DNA from: an uncultured Oscillospiraceae bacterium
Lineage (GTDB): Bacteria > Bacillota > Clostridia > Oscillospirales > Oscillospiraceae
Assembly: GCA_947629245.1 (NCBI GenBank)
Contig: CANRDC010000004.1
Span: forward strand, 1-64,000
DNA length: 64,000 nt
Direction: 5' to 3'
Part shown: positions 35,996 to 43,934 of the stretch, piece by piece
How the letters are laid out: every line of letters starts with the position of its first letter
How positions within the stretch are numbered: position 1 is the stretch's first letter
Made by a program: the position numbers and the translations under genes
The notes under the pieces: model-generated
Told to the model about the DNA's origin: nothing
Database searches by the model: none
The model's input: the letters and a program-made list of their open reading frames with translations, nothing else

Positions 35996-37018
35996 TCAGT
36001 GGATGAACATGGCGTCCCCGAAGGAGAAAAACCGGTATTCCTGCCGGACGGCCTCGGCGTAGGCGTTCAGGATATTCTCCCGCCCCGCCAGCGCGGACAC
36101 CAGCATCACCAGCGTGGAGCCCGGCAGATGGAAGTTGGTCACCAGCGCGTCGATACATTTAAATTTGTAGCCCGGATAGATGAAGATATCCGTCCAGCCG
36201 CTCTCCGCCCGGAGGATGCCGTCCTCCCCCGTGAAGCTCTCCAGGGTCCGGCAGGAGGTGGTGCCCACCGCCACGATCCGGCCTCCCGCGGCCTTCGTCC
36301 GCTCCACGGCCTCCGCCGTCTCCAGCGGCACGGTGCAGAACTCGCTGTGCATATCGTGGTCCTCCACGTTCTCCGCCTTCACGGGCCGGAAGGTGCCCAG
36401 GCCCACATGGAGCGTCACGAACCGCACGTCCACGCCCATGGCACGGATGCTGTCCAGCAGTTCGTTGGTGAAGTGCAGGCCCGCCGTGGGGGCCGCGGCG
36501 CTGCCGGGATGGGCGGAATAGACGGTCTGATACCGCTCCGGGTCGTCCAGCCGCTCCTTGATATAGGGCGGCAGGGGCATGCGGCCCAGACGCTCCAGCA
36601 CCTCCAGAAAGATGCCCTGGAACGTGAACCGAATGACCCGGCCGCCGTCGGGCAGCACGTCCTCTACTTCCCCGGTCAGCTCCCCGTCCCCAAAGCAGAC
36701 CTTCGCGCCAACGCGCATCTTCCTGCCGGGCCGGGTCAGGCACTCCCAGCGCCCGTCTCCCAGCTCCCGCAGCAGCACCACCTCCGCCGCGCCGCCGGTG
36801 TCGCGGACGCCGATGAGCCGGGCCGGGATCACACGGGAGTCGTTCAGCACCATGCAGTCGCCGGGCCGCAGGTAGGACGGCAGGTCGTAAAAATGGCGGT
36901 GCTCCATCTCGCCGGTGAGCTTGTCCAGCACCAGCAGCCGGGACCCGTCCCGCCGCTGGAGCGGCGTCTGGGCGATCAGCCGCTCCGGCAGATCGTACAT
37001 AAAATCGGATGTTTTCAA
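35996..37018 (-). CDS. queA: S-adenosylmethionine:tRNA ribosyltransferase-isomerase (QueA)
   Basis: QueA makes epoxyqueuosine in tRNA. The 340-residue product matches family length when started at TTG 37018 ([20 protein letters not shown]), 5 bases after the upstream stop codon and behind a GGAG; the frame extends to 37114, which is inside the previous gene. Markers: [28 protein letters not shown] and [24 protein letters not shown]. Confidence 0.95.
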   Translation of the reverse strand: MKTSDFMYDLPERLIAQTPLQRRDGSRLLVLDKLTGEMEHRHFYDLPSYLRPGDCMVLNDSRVIPARLIGVRDTGGAAEVVLLRELGDGRWECLTRPGRKMRVGAKVCFGDGELTGEVEDVLPDGGRVIRFTFQGIFLEVLERLGRMPLPPYIKERLDDPERYQTVYSAHPGSAAAPTAGLHFTNELLDSIRAMGVDVRFVTLHVGLGTFRPVKAENVEDHDMHSEFCTVPLETAEAVERTKAAGGRIVAVGTTSCRTLESFTGEDGILRAESGWTDIFIYPGYKFKCIDALVTNFHLPGSTLVMLVSALAGRENILNAYAEAVRQEYRFFSFGDAMFIH

Positions 37019-37023
37019 CTCTT

Positions 37024-38778
37024 CTACGCTCCGTATTGCAGATCGGCTCCCGTATAGTAGAAGCCCAGGATGGCCTCGCAGCTCTTGTTGTAATACTTGG
37101 CCATGGCATAGCAACCCCAGGCGCTCATGCCGACCTTGTGGCTGGCGTCGACGATGCTCTCATAGCTCCCGGCGGCGGAACCGGCGATGTCGCCCACGGC
37201 GGCCTGCTCATAGGGATCGGCCTTGCCGGTCAGATAGGGGTAGCTGGTGCCGAACACTGCGGCCGAATCCAGCGTATGGCCTCCGTCACAGGAGGAAAAG
37301 CAGGCCACGCAGATGCTGCCGTTATAGGTCAGGTACTGGCCGCCGGTGGCGTCCACCGCCGCGTCGGAGGCGGCAAAATAGCTCTCGTCATAGCTGATCC
37401 CCCGCCCCCGATAGAGCTGGGTGCCGGACCCGGTCACGATGTCCATGCCGTACTGGGAATAGATGCTCCCGTCATAGCTCATGGCATAGCTGCGGCACGC
37501 GATGGCCGCCGCCTTCAGCGCTTCGGCAGGCCAGCCGCTGGAAAACTCGTAGGGCACCACGCCTTTTACATAGTCCTCGACGCCCACATAGTTCACGACC
37601 GTTATGTACCCTGGCTTCCCGGACGCCTGGGACAGCTCGAAGTCCCCGAAATATTTATATTCCCCGTTCACCCGCGTGACGGTCTTGCTGTCCCCGACCG
37701 GATGGACTGCCAGGGCGGACGTGGTCGTGTACACCACGTTCCCCACCGAATCGGAAAGCGTGAACGCGGCGCCGTCGGTGGTGACGCTGACGGTCGTATC
37801 CTGGATGGAATCCACGGAGACAAACTGGCGGCCGGACATGGAGCCGTACTCAAAGCCCGTCCCGTTCGTGTTCTGCAGCGTCACGGAAGGGACGCTGGTG
37901 TCGATGCTCTGCGTTTTGACCAGCACGCCCACCCGGATCACGCCGGCCTTGACGCCGACCGTCCCGCCGACGAGGGATACGGGCGTATCCGGCATGGCGT
38001 TCGGGTCCGACGGCTGCTCCGTCGGCGGCGCGGGCTCCTCAGTCGGGGCCGGTGCGGGCTCCTCGGTCGCCGCCGGTACTTCGGTCCCGGTCGGCGCGGG
38101 TTCCTCGGTCGGAGGCGTCTGGACGGAGCCGCCGCAGACGCTGTCAAAGCGCATGAGCATGGTGGCCGCCTCCGCCCTGGTCGCGGAGCCCAGCGGGTTG
38201 AGAAGGCCGTTGGCGTTGCCCTTGAGCACGCCGCAAAGCTGCATGGCGTCCACGTCGCTCTTCGCCCAGGAGCTTATCCGGTCGCTGTCGGGAAAGGAGG
38301 CCACGCTCCCCGTCTGGCTCAGGTTCAGTCCCATGGCGGCGGCGAACCGGTTCAGCATGGCGCACATCTGCTCCCGGGTGATGGACGCGTTCGGGCTGAA
38401 CTGATCCTGGCCCGTGCCGGTCACGATCCCACTGGCCTTGGCCCAGGCGGCATAGCCCGCGTAATAGCTGTCGGCGGCCACGTCGCTGAAGCTGGCGCCG
38501 CCCGTCCATGCGGACGGGTCCACGTTGGCGAACCGGCCCAGGACCGTGACGAACATGGCGCGGGACATGCTGACATTGGGCGAGAACACGGTGTCGCTGG
38601 TGCCCTTGAAAAGGCCCTTCTCCACCACATAGTTCACCGGATCGTAGTACCAATCCGAGCCCGACACGTCGGTAAAGCCTCCGGCGGCCCGCGCCGGAGC
38701 AAGCGGCAGATACACCGCCGCCATGAGCGTGAGCAGCAGCGCCGCCCCGAAACGGCGCGCCCGCCCTGTGACTTTCAT
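37024..38778 (-). CDS. Secreted SLH-domain protein with C-terminal SpoIID/LytB domain
   Basis: The 584-residue protein has a signal peptide ([21 protein letters not shown]), three SLH domains (about 32-225; e.g. [20 protein letters not shown]), a Pro/Glu/Thr linker (about 232-270), a beta-rich region and a SpoIID domain (about 395-584; [15 protein letters not shown], then [20 protein letters not shown]). SpoIID is a lytic transglycosylase of engulfment; the related LytB domain acts on vegetative wall. SLH repeats suggest it is fixed to the cell-wall polymer and so is more likely a surface wall hydrolase than the engulfment enzyme. Start ATG 38778 has GGAGG upstream. Confidence 0.9.
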   Translation of the reverse strand: MKVTGRARRFGAALLLTLMAAVYLPLAPARAAGGFTDVSGSDWYYDPVNYVVEKGLFKGTSDTVFSPNVSMSRAMFVTVLGRFANVDPSAWTGGASFSDVAADSYYAGYAAWAKASGIVTGTGQDQFSPNASITREQMCAMLNRFAAAMGLNLSQTGSVASFPDSDRISSWAKSDVDAMQLCGVLKGNANGLLNPLGSATRAEAATMLMRFDSVCGGSVQTPPTEEPAPTGTEVPAATEEPAPAPTEEPAPPTEQPSDPNAMPDTPVSLVGGTVGVKAGVIRVGVLVKTQSIDTSVPSVTLQNTNGTGFEYGSMSGRQFVSVDSIQDTTVSVTTDGAAFTLSDSVGNVVYTTTSALAVHPVGDSKTVTRVNGEYKYFGDFELSQASGKPGYITVVNYVGVEDYVKGVVPYEFSSGWPAEALKAAAIACRSYAMSYDGSIYSQYGMDIVTGSGTQLYRGRGISYDESYFAASDAAVDATGGQYLTYNGSICVACFSSCDGGHTLDSAAVFGTSYPYLTGKADPYEQAAVGDIAGSAAGSYESIVDASHKVGMSAWGCYAMAKYYNKSCEAILGFYYTGADLQYGA

Positions 38779-38812
38779 CACGATCCCTCCCCGCCGCAGC
38801 CGCGGCTTTCGG

Positions 38813-38841
38813 TTGACGAAAAGGTCCACACATGCTATAAT
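38813..38841 (+). promoter_or_regulatory. promoter of asd
   Basis: TTGACG (38813-38818), a 17-base spacer, consensus TATAAT (38836-38841). Its -10 box lies only 11 bases from the -10 of the divergent SLH-SpoIID promoter, so the two would compete for polymerase. The asd leader would be about 95 bases. Confidence 0.7.
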
Positions 38842-38852
38842 CTACGCGCCAC

Positions 38853-38881
38853 ATTATAAACAAAAAATTACAAAAAGTCAA
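38853..38881 (-). promoter_or_regulatory. promoter of the SLH-SpoIID gene
   Basis: On the minus strand TTGACT (38881-38876), a 17-base spacer, then the consensus TATAAT (38858-38853). Confidence 0.7.
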
Positions 38882-38942
38882 TGATTATGTAACCTTCACA
38901 CACTTTTCACGGTTGCATACACTGTTACAGGAGGTCATCAAT

Positions 38943-40028
38943 ATGGAAAAGCTGAAAGTTGGCGTCATCGGCGGCACCGGCATGGTGGGCCAGCGCTTTG
39001 TCTCCCTGCTGGCGGAGCATCCCTGGTTCGAGCTGACGGTCATCGCGGCCAGCAGCCGCAGCGCCGGAAAAACATACGAGCAGGCCGCCGGTGGACGCTG
39101 GGCGCTGGAGGCGCCCATGCCGGAGAAGGCCAAGGGCATCGTGGTGAAGAGCGCCGTGGACGACATGGCCGCCATCGCGGCGGAGGTGGACCTGGTGTTC
39201 TCCGCCGTGGATATGAAGACCGATGAGATCCGCGCGCTGGAAGAGGCGTACGCCAAACTGGAATGCCCGGTAGTCTCCAACAACAGCGCCCACCGCTGGA
39301 CGGCCGACGTGCCCATGGTGGTGCCGGAGATCAACCCGGAGCATCTGGACGTGATCCCCGCCCAGCGCAAGCGTCTGGGCACCAAGCGCGGCTTCATCGC
39401 CGTGAAGAGCAACTGCTCCCTGCAGAGCTATGTGCCCGCGCTGCATCCGCTGAAGGACGAGTTCGGGCTGGAGAAGGTGCTGGTGTGCACCTACCAGGCC
39501 ATTTCCGGCGCTGGCAAGACCTTTGAGACCTGGCCGGAGATGGTGGATAACGTCATCCCCTACATCGGCGGCGAGGAGGAAAAGAGCGAGCAGGAGCCCA
39601 TGAAGCTTTGGGGCCGTGTGGAGAATGGACAGATCGTCAACGCAGTCGCCCCGTCCATCACCGCCCAGTGCCTGCGGGTCCCCGCCAGCAACGGCCACAT
39701 GGCCGCCGTATTCGCCAGCTTTGCGAAAAAGCCCTCCAAAGAGGAGATCCTGGCCCGGTGGGCCGCCTTCTCCGGCAAACCCCAGCAGCTTGCGCTCCCC
39801 TCCGCTCCCAAACAGTTCCTCCACTACTTTGAGGAGGACAACCGGCCCCAGACGAAGCTGGACCGGAACCTGGAGGGCGGCATGGCCGTGAGCATAGGCC
39901 GTCTGCGGCCCGACACCCAGTACGATTACAAGTTCGTTTGCCTGAGCCACAACACCCTGCGGGGCGCCGCCGGCGGCGGCGTCCTCCTGGCGGAGCTGCT
40001 CTGTGCGGAGGGCTGGCTGGACCGCTGA
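38943..40028 (+). CDS. asd: Aspartate-semialdehyde dehydrogenase
   Basis: Asd reduces aspartyl phosphate for lysine/diaminopimelate, threonine and methionine. The 361-residue protein has the NADP site VGVIGGTGMVGQRF, catalytic Cys in SNCSLQSYV, and the GAGKTFETWPEM segment. The ATG at 38943 has AGGAGG 9 bases before it. It leads directly to dapA, the next step to diaminopimelate. Confidence 0.96.
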   Translation: MEKLKVGVIGGTGMVGQRFVSLLAEHPWFELTVIAASSRSAGKTYEQAAGGRWALEAPMPEKAKGIVVKSAVDDMAAIAAEVDLVFSAVDMKTDEIRALEEAYAKLECPVVSNNSAHRWTADVPMVVPEINPEHLDVIPAQRKRLGTKRGFIAVKSNCSLQSYVPALHPLKDEFGLEKVLVCTYQAISGAGKTFETWPEMVDNVIPYIGGEEEKSEQEPMKLWGRVENGQIVNAVAPSITAQCLRVPASNGHMAAVFASFAKKPSKEEILARWAAFSGKPQQLALPSAPKQFLHYFEEDNRPQTKLDRNLEGGMAVSIGRLRPDTQYDYKFVCLSHNTLRGAAGGGVLLAELLCAEGWLDR

Positions 40029-40049
40029 CCTCCTGAGAAACGATGCAAA

Positions 40050-40084
40050 AGATGCCGTGGGCCGATCGCCCGCGGCATCTTCTA
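40050..40084 (+). terminator. hairpin between asd and dapA
   Basis: A 13-bp stem with one G-T pair (AGATGCCGTGGGC with GCCCGCGGCATCT, 5-base loop) is followed by TCTATT. It may partly end asd transcripts and so set the asd:dapA ratio. Confidence 0.6.
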
Positions 40085-40099
40085 TTAGGAGGAATTCTC

Positions 40100-40999
40100 T
40101 TGAAAACGCCGATATTCACCGGCTCCGGCACCGCCATCGTGACGCCGCTGTCGGCAGGCACCATAGATTTTGACGCCTTTGCCCGCCTCATCGAGGACCA
40201 GGCCGCCGGAGGCACCGCCGCGCTGATCGTCTGCGGCACCACCGGCGAGGGCGCCACCCTCACCCCGGAGGAGCACGAGGCTCTGTTCCGCTTCGCCGCG
40301 GAAAAGAGCGCCGGTCGGATGAAGATCGTGGCCGGTATCGGCTCCAACGACACCGCCGCCGCCCTGGATATGGCCAGACGGGCCGAACAGACCGGCGCGG
40401 ACGGACTTTTGATGGTCACGCCTTACTATAACAAGACCACCCAGGCGGGCCTTATCAAACACTTTACCTATGTGGCGGACCGGACGGCTCTGCCTATCAT
40501 CGTCTACAACGTCCCCAGCCGGACCGGCGTGGGCGTGGCGCCGGAAACATACGCCAAGCTCGCCGAACACCCCAATATCAACGCCGTCAAGGAGGCCTCC
40601 GGGAACATCGGCCAGTTTGCCAGGACCGTAGCGCTTTGCGGCGACGGGCTGAACTTCTACAGCGGCAACGACAGCGATACCGTGGCCATGATGGCGCTGG
40701 GCGCAAAGGGCGTCGTCTCCGTGGCGTCCAACATCGTTCCGGAGGCGGTGAGCAGGCTCTGCGCGCTGTGCCTGGCCGGGGATTATCCCGCCGCCGCCGC
40801 TCTCAACCGGGAATACATGGACCTGTTTACCGCCCTGTTCTGGGAGGTGAACCCCATCCCGGTCAAGACCGCCATGGCCATGACGGGCCTTTGCTCCGGC
40901 GAGATGCGCCTGCCGCTGGTCCCCATGGGCGAGGCGCATAAAGCCGCCATGGCGGAGGTCCTTGCCAAGCACGGCCTTCTCGCGAAGGAAAATATGTAA
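40100..40999 (+). CDS. dapA: 4-hydroxy-tetrahydrodipicolinate synthase (DapA)
   Basis: DapA condenses aspartate semialdehyde with pyruvate. The 299-residue TIM barrel has CGTTGEGATL, MVTPYYNK, IIVYNVPSRTG (Tyr) and INAVKEASGNI (Schiff-base Lys). The TTG at 40100 is taken as start because AGGAGG lies 8 bases upstream and the family begins at this point (KTPIFTGSGTAIVTP). Diaminopimelate and dipicolinate from this step feed wall and spore core. Confidence 0.95.
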   Translation: MKTPIFTGSGTAIVTPLSAGTIDFDAFARLIEDQAAGGTAALIVCGTTGEGATLTPEEHEALFRFAAEKSAGRMKIVAGIGSNDTAAALDMARRAEQTGADGLLMVTPYYNKTTQAGLIKHFTYVADRTALPIIVYNVPSRTGVGVAPETYAKLAEHPNINAVKEASGNIGQFARTVALCGDGLNFYSGNDSDTVAMMALGAKGVVSVASNIVPEAVSRLCALCLAGDYPAAAALNREYMDLFTALFWEVNPIPVKTAMAMTGLCSGEMRLPLVPMGEAHKAAMAEVLAKHGLLAKENM

Positions 41000-41003
41000 C
41001 GTC

Positions 41004-41032
41004 AAAGCGGTCCGGAAGCTCCGGACCGCTTT
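41004..41032 (+). terminator. terminator of dapA
   Basis: AAAGCGGTCCGGA with a 3-base loop and full complement TCCGGACCGCTTT, 13 bp, immediately after the dapA stop. It also lies after the convergent lipoprotein gene. Confidence 0.9.
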
Positions 41033-41045
41033 CCGCCTGCTCGGT

Positions 41046-41438
41046 TCAGTCGCTGCCGGTGGATCTTGGCGTAGCCGCGGGCCTGCTGCCGCCGTCGCCG
41101 TTATTGGTGCCGTTGCCGCTGGTATTGGTCTGATTGCGGCCGGTCACATCGTCAAGCATATCCTCTCCGGCGTCCATGATATCGTCCACAGCGTCCTCAC
41201 CGGCGCCGACGACGCCGTCCACGGCGTCTCTGCCCTCGTCGATGATACCGTCAGCGGAGCTGTCGGTGGACGCGGGCGTGGCCTTGGCCGTCGGGGTGGG
41301 CTTACCGGTCGCGGTGGGCCGGGTCGTCGCGGCAGCTGTGGGCGAGGGCCTTGTCTCGCCGCTCATGTCCTTGGCGCAGCCGCCCAGCATGGACAGCAGC
41401 ATGATGGCCGCAAGTATGATCGTCAAGATGCTTTTCAT
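41046..41438 (-). CDS. Small Thr/Pro/Asp-rich lipoprotein
   Basis: The 130-residue product has a lipoprotein signal (IILAAIMLLSMLGGC), then a low-complexity Ser/Thr/Pro region (about 25-65) and a repeated acidic stretch (DAVDGVVGAGEDAVDDIMDA). It is likely membrane-anchored and outside the cell, largely unfolded. Function unknown. The ATG has GGAGG about 10 bases upstream. Confidence 0.78.
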   Translation of the reverse strand: MKSILTIILAAIMLLSMLGGCAKDMSGETRPSPTAAATTRPTATGKPTPTAKATPASTDSSADGIIDEGRDAVDGVVGAGEDAVDDIMDAGEDMLDDVTGRNQTNTSGNGTNNGDGGSRPAATPRSTGSD

Positions 41439-41526
41439 CTTCTTGCCTCCGTCGTGATAGTATTGTAACAGCTCTATTATGCCTATATTTCCGCAGATTT
41501 TTCATGGGCGCAAAAATTTTTTCTAT

Positions 41527-41801
41527 AGCTGACGGGAGACGAACACACGTCGCTCCACAGGGGCTCTTTTCGGTGCTTTTCGTCTCGTCGTCGTCGGCTT
41601 GCGCCAGCAAGCCTTCCTCCTTCTCAGCGAAAATCCCTCGAAAACTGCTCCCTGTGGAGTGCAAAGCAGTTTCTGGCAAGCGGGTCTGCGTTCGTGCAAG
41701 AAAAAGCCCGCAGGGAATACTTTCGTATTGCCAAGGGATTTGACGCCGCACGGGCGCGGACCCGCCGCCAGAAACCGACGTGGGTTCGTCTCCCGTCAGC
41801 T
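41527..41801. mobile_element. 275-bp terminal-inverted-repeat element (MITE-like or structured RNA)
   Basis: The ends are 26-bp inverted repeats (41527-41552 and 41776-41801) with one mismatch; the outer 17 bases are AGCTGACGGGAGACGAA with perfect complement. Inside, CTCCACAGGG (41553-41562) is complementary to CCCTGTGGAG (41650-41659), and the latter lies in the loop of another hairpin, AAACTGCT/AGCAGTTT (41642-41649/41665-41672). Further hairpins lie at 41596-41613 and 41716-41729. No convincing gene is inside; frames across it are not protein-like. It fills the 413-base gap between the lipoprotein gene and the SLOG gene. No clear target duplication was seen. Confidence 0.6.
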
Positions 41802-41851
41802 TTGCGCATGTTTTTGTTGCACCGGGGACCGTATTATGCCATAATAGGCGT

Positions 41852-42370
41852 ATGGAACGAGAGATCACCTGCTGTTTTACCGGCCATCGGGCCGAAAAGC
41901 TCCCCTGGCGGGACAATGACCGCGCTCCGGGCTGCGTGCGGCTGAAAGCCGCCCTGGCGGACGTGCTGGCCAGCTTATACGCCGGGGGCTTTCGCCATTT
42001 CATCTGCGGCATGGCCACGGGCGCGGACATCTACTTCGGCGAGGCGGTGTGCGCCCTGCGGGAGGAGCGTCCGGACGTGACGCTGGAGGCCGCCGTCCCC
42101 TTCCAGGGCCAGGAAAAGCGCTGGAGCGCCTACTGGCAGGCGCGGTATTTTCGCTTGGCCGAGTCCTGCGACAAGCTCACGGTCCTGCACAGTGCGTATA
42201 CGCCCACCTGCATGATGGACCGCAACCGCTATATGGTGGACGCGTCCCGCGTGCTGGTGGCCGTGTACAGCGGCGAGCCCGGCGGCACCCGGAGCACCAT
42301 GCTCTACGCCATGCGCCAGGGTCTGGAGATCGTGGAGCTGTCCGTGGAGGGCAAGCGGCAGACGTACTGA
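41852..42370 (+). CDS. SLOG-domain protein of the DUF1273/YpsA group
   Basis: The 172-residue protein begins MEREITCCFTGHRAEKLPW and contains GMATGADIYFGEAV and YMVDASRVLVAVYSGEPGGTRSTMLYA, motifs of the SLOG Rossmannoid superfamily (YpsA, LOG, DprA). YpsA affects cell division or oxidative stress in Bacillus; SLOG proteins elsewhere bind nucleotide-derived ligands. Start ATG 41852 lies 51 bases after the inverted-repeat element. There is no strong ribosome site upstream (only AATAGGCG). Confidence 0.85.
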   Translation: MEREITCCFTGHRAEKLPWRDNDRAPGCVRLKAALADVLASLYAGGFRHFICGMATGADIYFGEAVCALREERPDVTLEAAVPFQGQEKRWSAYWQARYFRLAESCDKLTVLHSAYTPTCMMDRNRYMVDASRVLVAVYSGEPGGTRSTMLYAMRQGLEIVELSVEGKRQTY

Positions 42371-42400
42371 GCCGTCCGGCACATTTTGCGAATAAAGCTC

Positions 42401-42429
42401 TTGACATATCCAAACTTTTACGGTAGAAT
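42401..42429 (+). promoter_or_regulatory. promoter of tRNA-Val
   Basis: TTGACA (42401-42406), a 17-base spacer, TAGAAT (42424-42429), 14 bases before the tRNA. Confidence 0.8.
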
Positions 42430-42443
42430 ATCCCACGCTGAAC

Positions 42444-42519
42444 GGACGATTGGCGCAGCTGGTAGCGCATCCGCTTGACGTGCGGGAGGTCACAAGTTCG
42501 AGTCTTGTATCGTCCACCA
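42444..42519 (+). tRNA. tRNA-Val (anticodon GAC)
   Basis: A 76-base cloverleaf: acceptor GGACGAT pairs with ATCGTCC, D-stem GCGC/GCGC, anticodon stem TCCGC/GCGGG with loop TTGACGT, T-arm ACAAG-TTCGAGT-CTTGT, and an encoded CCA end. Anticodon GAC reads GUC and GUU valine codons. Confidence 0.95.
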
Positions 42520-42527
42520 AACTTGAG

Positions 42528-42572
42528 AAATCCGAACCTGATTCCAATCGGAAACGGGTTCGGGTTTCTTGT
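42528..42572 (+). terminator. terminator after tRNA-Val
   Basis: AAATCCGAACC (42528-42538) pairs with GGTTCGGGTTT (42557-42567, one G-T pair), followed by CTTGTTG. Confidence 0.7.
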
Positions 42573-42621
42573 TGCTATTGAGGACATAGGCATATATAGT
42601 CTGTGCGTAAAATTTTCCAAG

Positions 42622-42688
42622 AAAACTTGGCAAAAGCTATTGACAAGAAAACTTGGCAGTCTTATAATAAGGACAACAAAACTTGGCA
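42622..42688 (+). promoter_or_regulatory. promoter and triple direct repeat of the XRE cassette
   Basis: TTGACA (42640-42645), a 17-base spacer and TATAAT (42663-42668) form a perfect consensus promoter. The 11-mer AAAACTTGGCA occurs three times: 42622-42632, 42648-42658 and 42678-42688. One copy precedes the promoter, one lies inside its spacer and one follows the -10, a layout expected of operators for the cassette regulator. The first copy is also half of an inverted repeat (CCAAG-AAAA-CTTGG). Confidence 0.7.
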
Positions 42689-42709
42689 AAGGCCAAAAGG
42701 AGGTTCGTT

Positions 42710-43036
42710 ATGAACAAGGAAGAAATCTTGGCAAAGAGCAGGAAGGAAAACGAGGGCAAAGTTGATGAGCGTGAAATACAGATACTTGCTAATGCTTCAA
42801 AAGTTGGAATGGCTGTTGGCGGCATTTTATCTGTGATCATCGTTCTATTTTCACGAATCATTGATGTGCCCCTGCTTGGACTTTCAGCGTGGACAGTGTA
42901 TTTTTCTATGTTTGGAAGCAGACGGCTTTACCAGTTCATTATGAACAGAGAAAAAGGTAGATTAGCACAAGCAATGATTGGTATTACATTCGGCCTTGCT
43001 TGCTTTGCTGGAATGATCGTTATAGGGTTACAGTAA
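42710..43036 (+). CDS. DUF6442-like membrane protein of a two-gene XRE cassette
   Basis: The 108-residue protein has a charged N-terminus (MNKEEILAKSRKENEGKVDE) and three hydrophobic segments (about 35-50, 55-70 and 85-105). It belongs to a small Firmicute family usually found with an XRE-type regulator; I recall it as DUF6442, without certainty. AAGGAGG lies 5 bases upstream. Its AT content is higher than neighbours, as for the whole 42.6-43.3 kb segment. Confidence 0.72.
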   Translation: MNKEEILAKSRKENEGKVDEREIQILANASKVGMAVGGILSVIIVLFSRIIDVPLLGLSAWTVYFSMFGSRRLYQFIMNREKGRLAQAMIGITFGLACFAGMIVIGLQ

Positions 43037-43245
43037 TGAAAGAAGGCGCATTAGTATTAAAAAACAGGTTGAAGGAATACCGAGCAGAGACAGGACTATC
43101 ACAAGCACAGCTTGCTGAAATGGTAGGGGTGTCAAGAAATACCATCAGTTCTATCGAAACAGGGCAGTTTAACCCTACAGCGAAATTAGCGTTGATTTTA
43201 TGTATTGCCTTGGATAAGAAGTTTGAAGAACTATTTTATTTTTAG
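43036..43245 (+). CDS. XRE-family DNA-binding regulator
   Basis: The 69-residue protein is nearly all helix-turn-helix (GLSQAQLAEMVGVSRNTISS, then IETGQFNPTAKLALILCIAL). The ATG overlaps the previous stop (TAATG), so it is translationally coupled to the membrane protein. It probably binds the three 11-bp repeats upstream and autoregulates the pair. Similar short regulators (YozG-like) accompany small membrane proteins in Firmicutes. Confidence 0.88.
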   Translation: MKEGALVLKNRLKEYRAETGLSQAQLAEMVGVSRNTISSIETGQFNPTAKLALILCIALDKKFEELFYF

Positions 43246-43346
43246 GGAAAAGATAGTTTCGTTTTGTCGGGGAGATACTTACAACTTCAAAGATGGTACG
43301 GAGCCGATTACTCCCAGTAAAATAGTAATATAAGCATAACAAAAAC
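43246..43346. other. AT-rich remnant after the XRE gene
   Basis: Roughly 100 bases with no gene. One frame reads FRFVGEILTTSKMVRSRLLP then a stop, which looks like a decayed coding fragment, but I cannot assign it. Confidence 0.25.
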
Positions 43347-43385
43347 GGGGACCGTCAAGGCTGACGGTCCCCTGCTCATTTTTTC
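43347..43385 (+). terminator. terminator of the XRE cassette
   Basis: GGGGACCGTCA with a 4-base loop and full complement TGACGGTCCCC, followed by TGCTCATTTTTTC. Confidence 0.85.
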
Positions 43386-43444
43386 ATGAAAAATTGACCA
43401 GAACGCGCTTTCGGACGTGTATATGGTGAAAGGAGGACATTGGT

Positions 43445-43933
43445 ATGGAAGGATCACCCACGCGGCTGACCGACGACGCGGAGACGGTCGTGCGCACCTA
43501 CGGCGACACGCTGTTCAGGCTGTGTCTTGTCATGCTGGGCAGCGACGCGGACGCGGAGGACGCGGTGCAGGAGACCATCATGAAGTATCTGCAGAAAGCG
43601 CCCTGTTTTGAAGAGCCCTCGCACCAGAAGGCATGGCTCATCACCGTCGCGAAAAACGAATGCCGCGATATGCTCCGGGCAAGACGACGGCATCCGCAGC
43701 TCAGCCTGACGTGTTTGGAGGACGTTTCCTTCGACGCGGCGGACAGCGGGATACTGGACGCGCTCATGTCGCTGCCGGAAAAATACCGCCTTGTGCTGGT
43801 GCTCTACTATGTCGAAGAGTACCACATAGAGGACATCGCGCGTATCATCGACCGGTCGCCCTCGGCGGTGAAGATGCGGCTGCAAAAGGGCAGAAAACTG
43901 CTGGACGAAAAATACAGAAAGGAGTATCTGTGA
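43445..43933 (+). CDS. ECF-type RNA polymerase sigma factor
   Basis: The 162-residue protein has region 2 (DTLFRLCLVMLGSDADAEDA, then AWLITVAKNECRDMLRARRR) and region 4 (LPEKYRLVLVLYYVEEYHIE, then RSPSAVKMRLQKGRKLL). ECF factors direct specialised promoters under control of an anti-sigma. It is two bases from a downstream gene for a membrane-anchored protein that starts like Clostridial anti-sigma factors. AAAGGAGG precedes the ATG by 9 bases. Confidence 0.9.
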   Translation: MEGSPTRLTDDAETVVRTYGDTLFRLCLVMLGSDADAEDAVQETIMKYLQKAPCFEEPSHQKAWLITVAKNECRDMLRARRRHPQLSLTCLEDVSFDAADSGILDALMSLPEKYRLVLVLYYVEEYHIEDIARIIDRSPSAVKMRLQKGRKLLDEKYRKEYL

Positions 43934-43934
43934 T

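Noticed and set aside
42520..43445. Full genomic island inserted at tRNA-Val
   Set aside because: No integrase and no repeated tRNA 3' end found downstream; only a small AT-rich cassette is supported.
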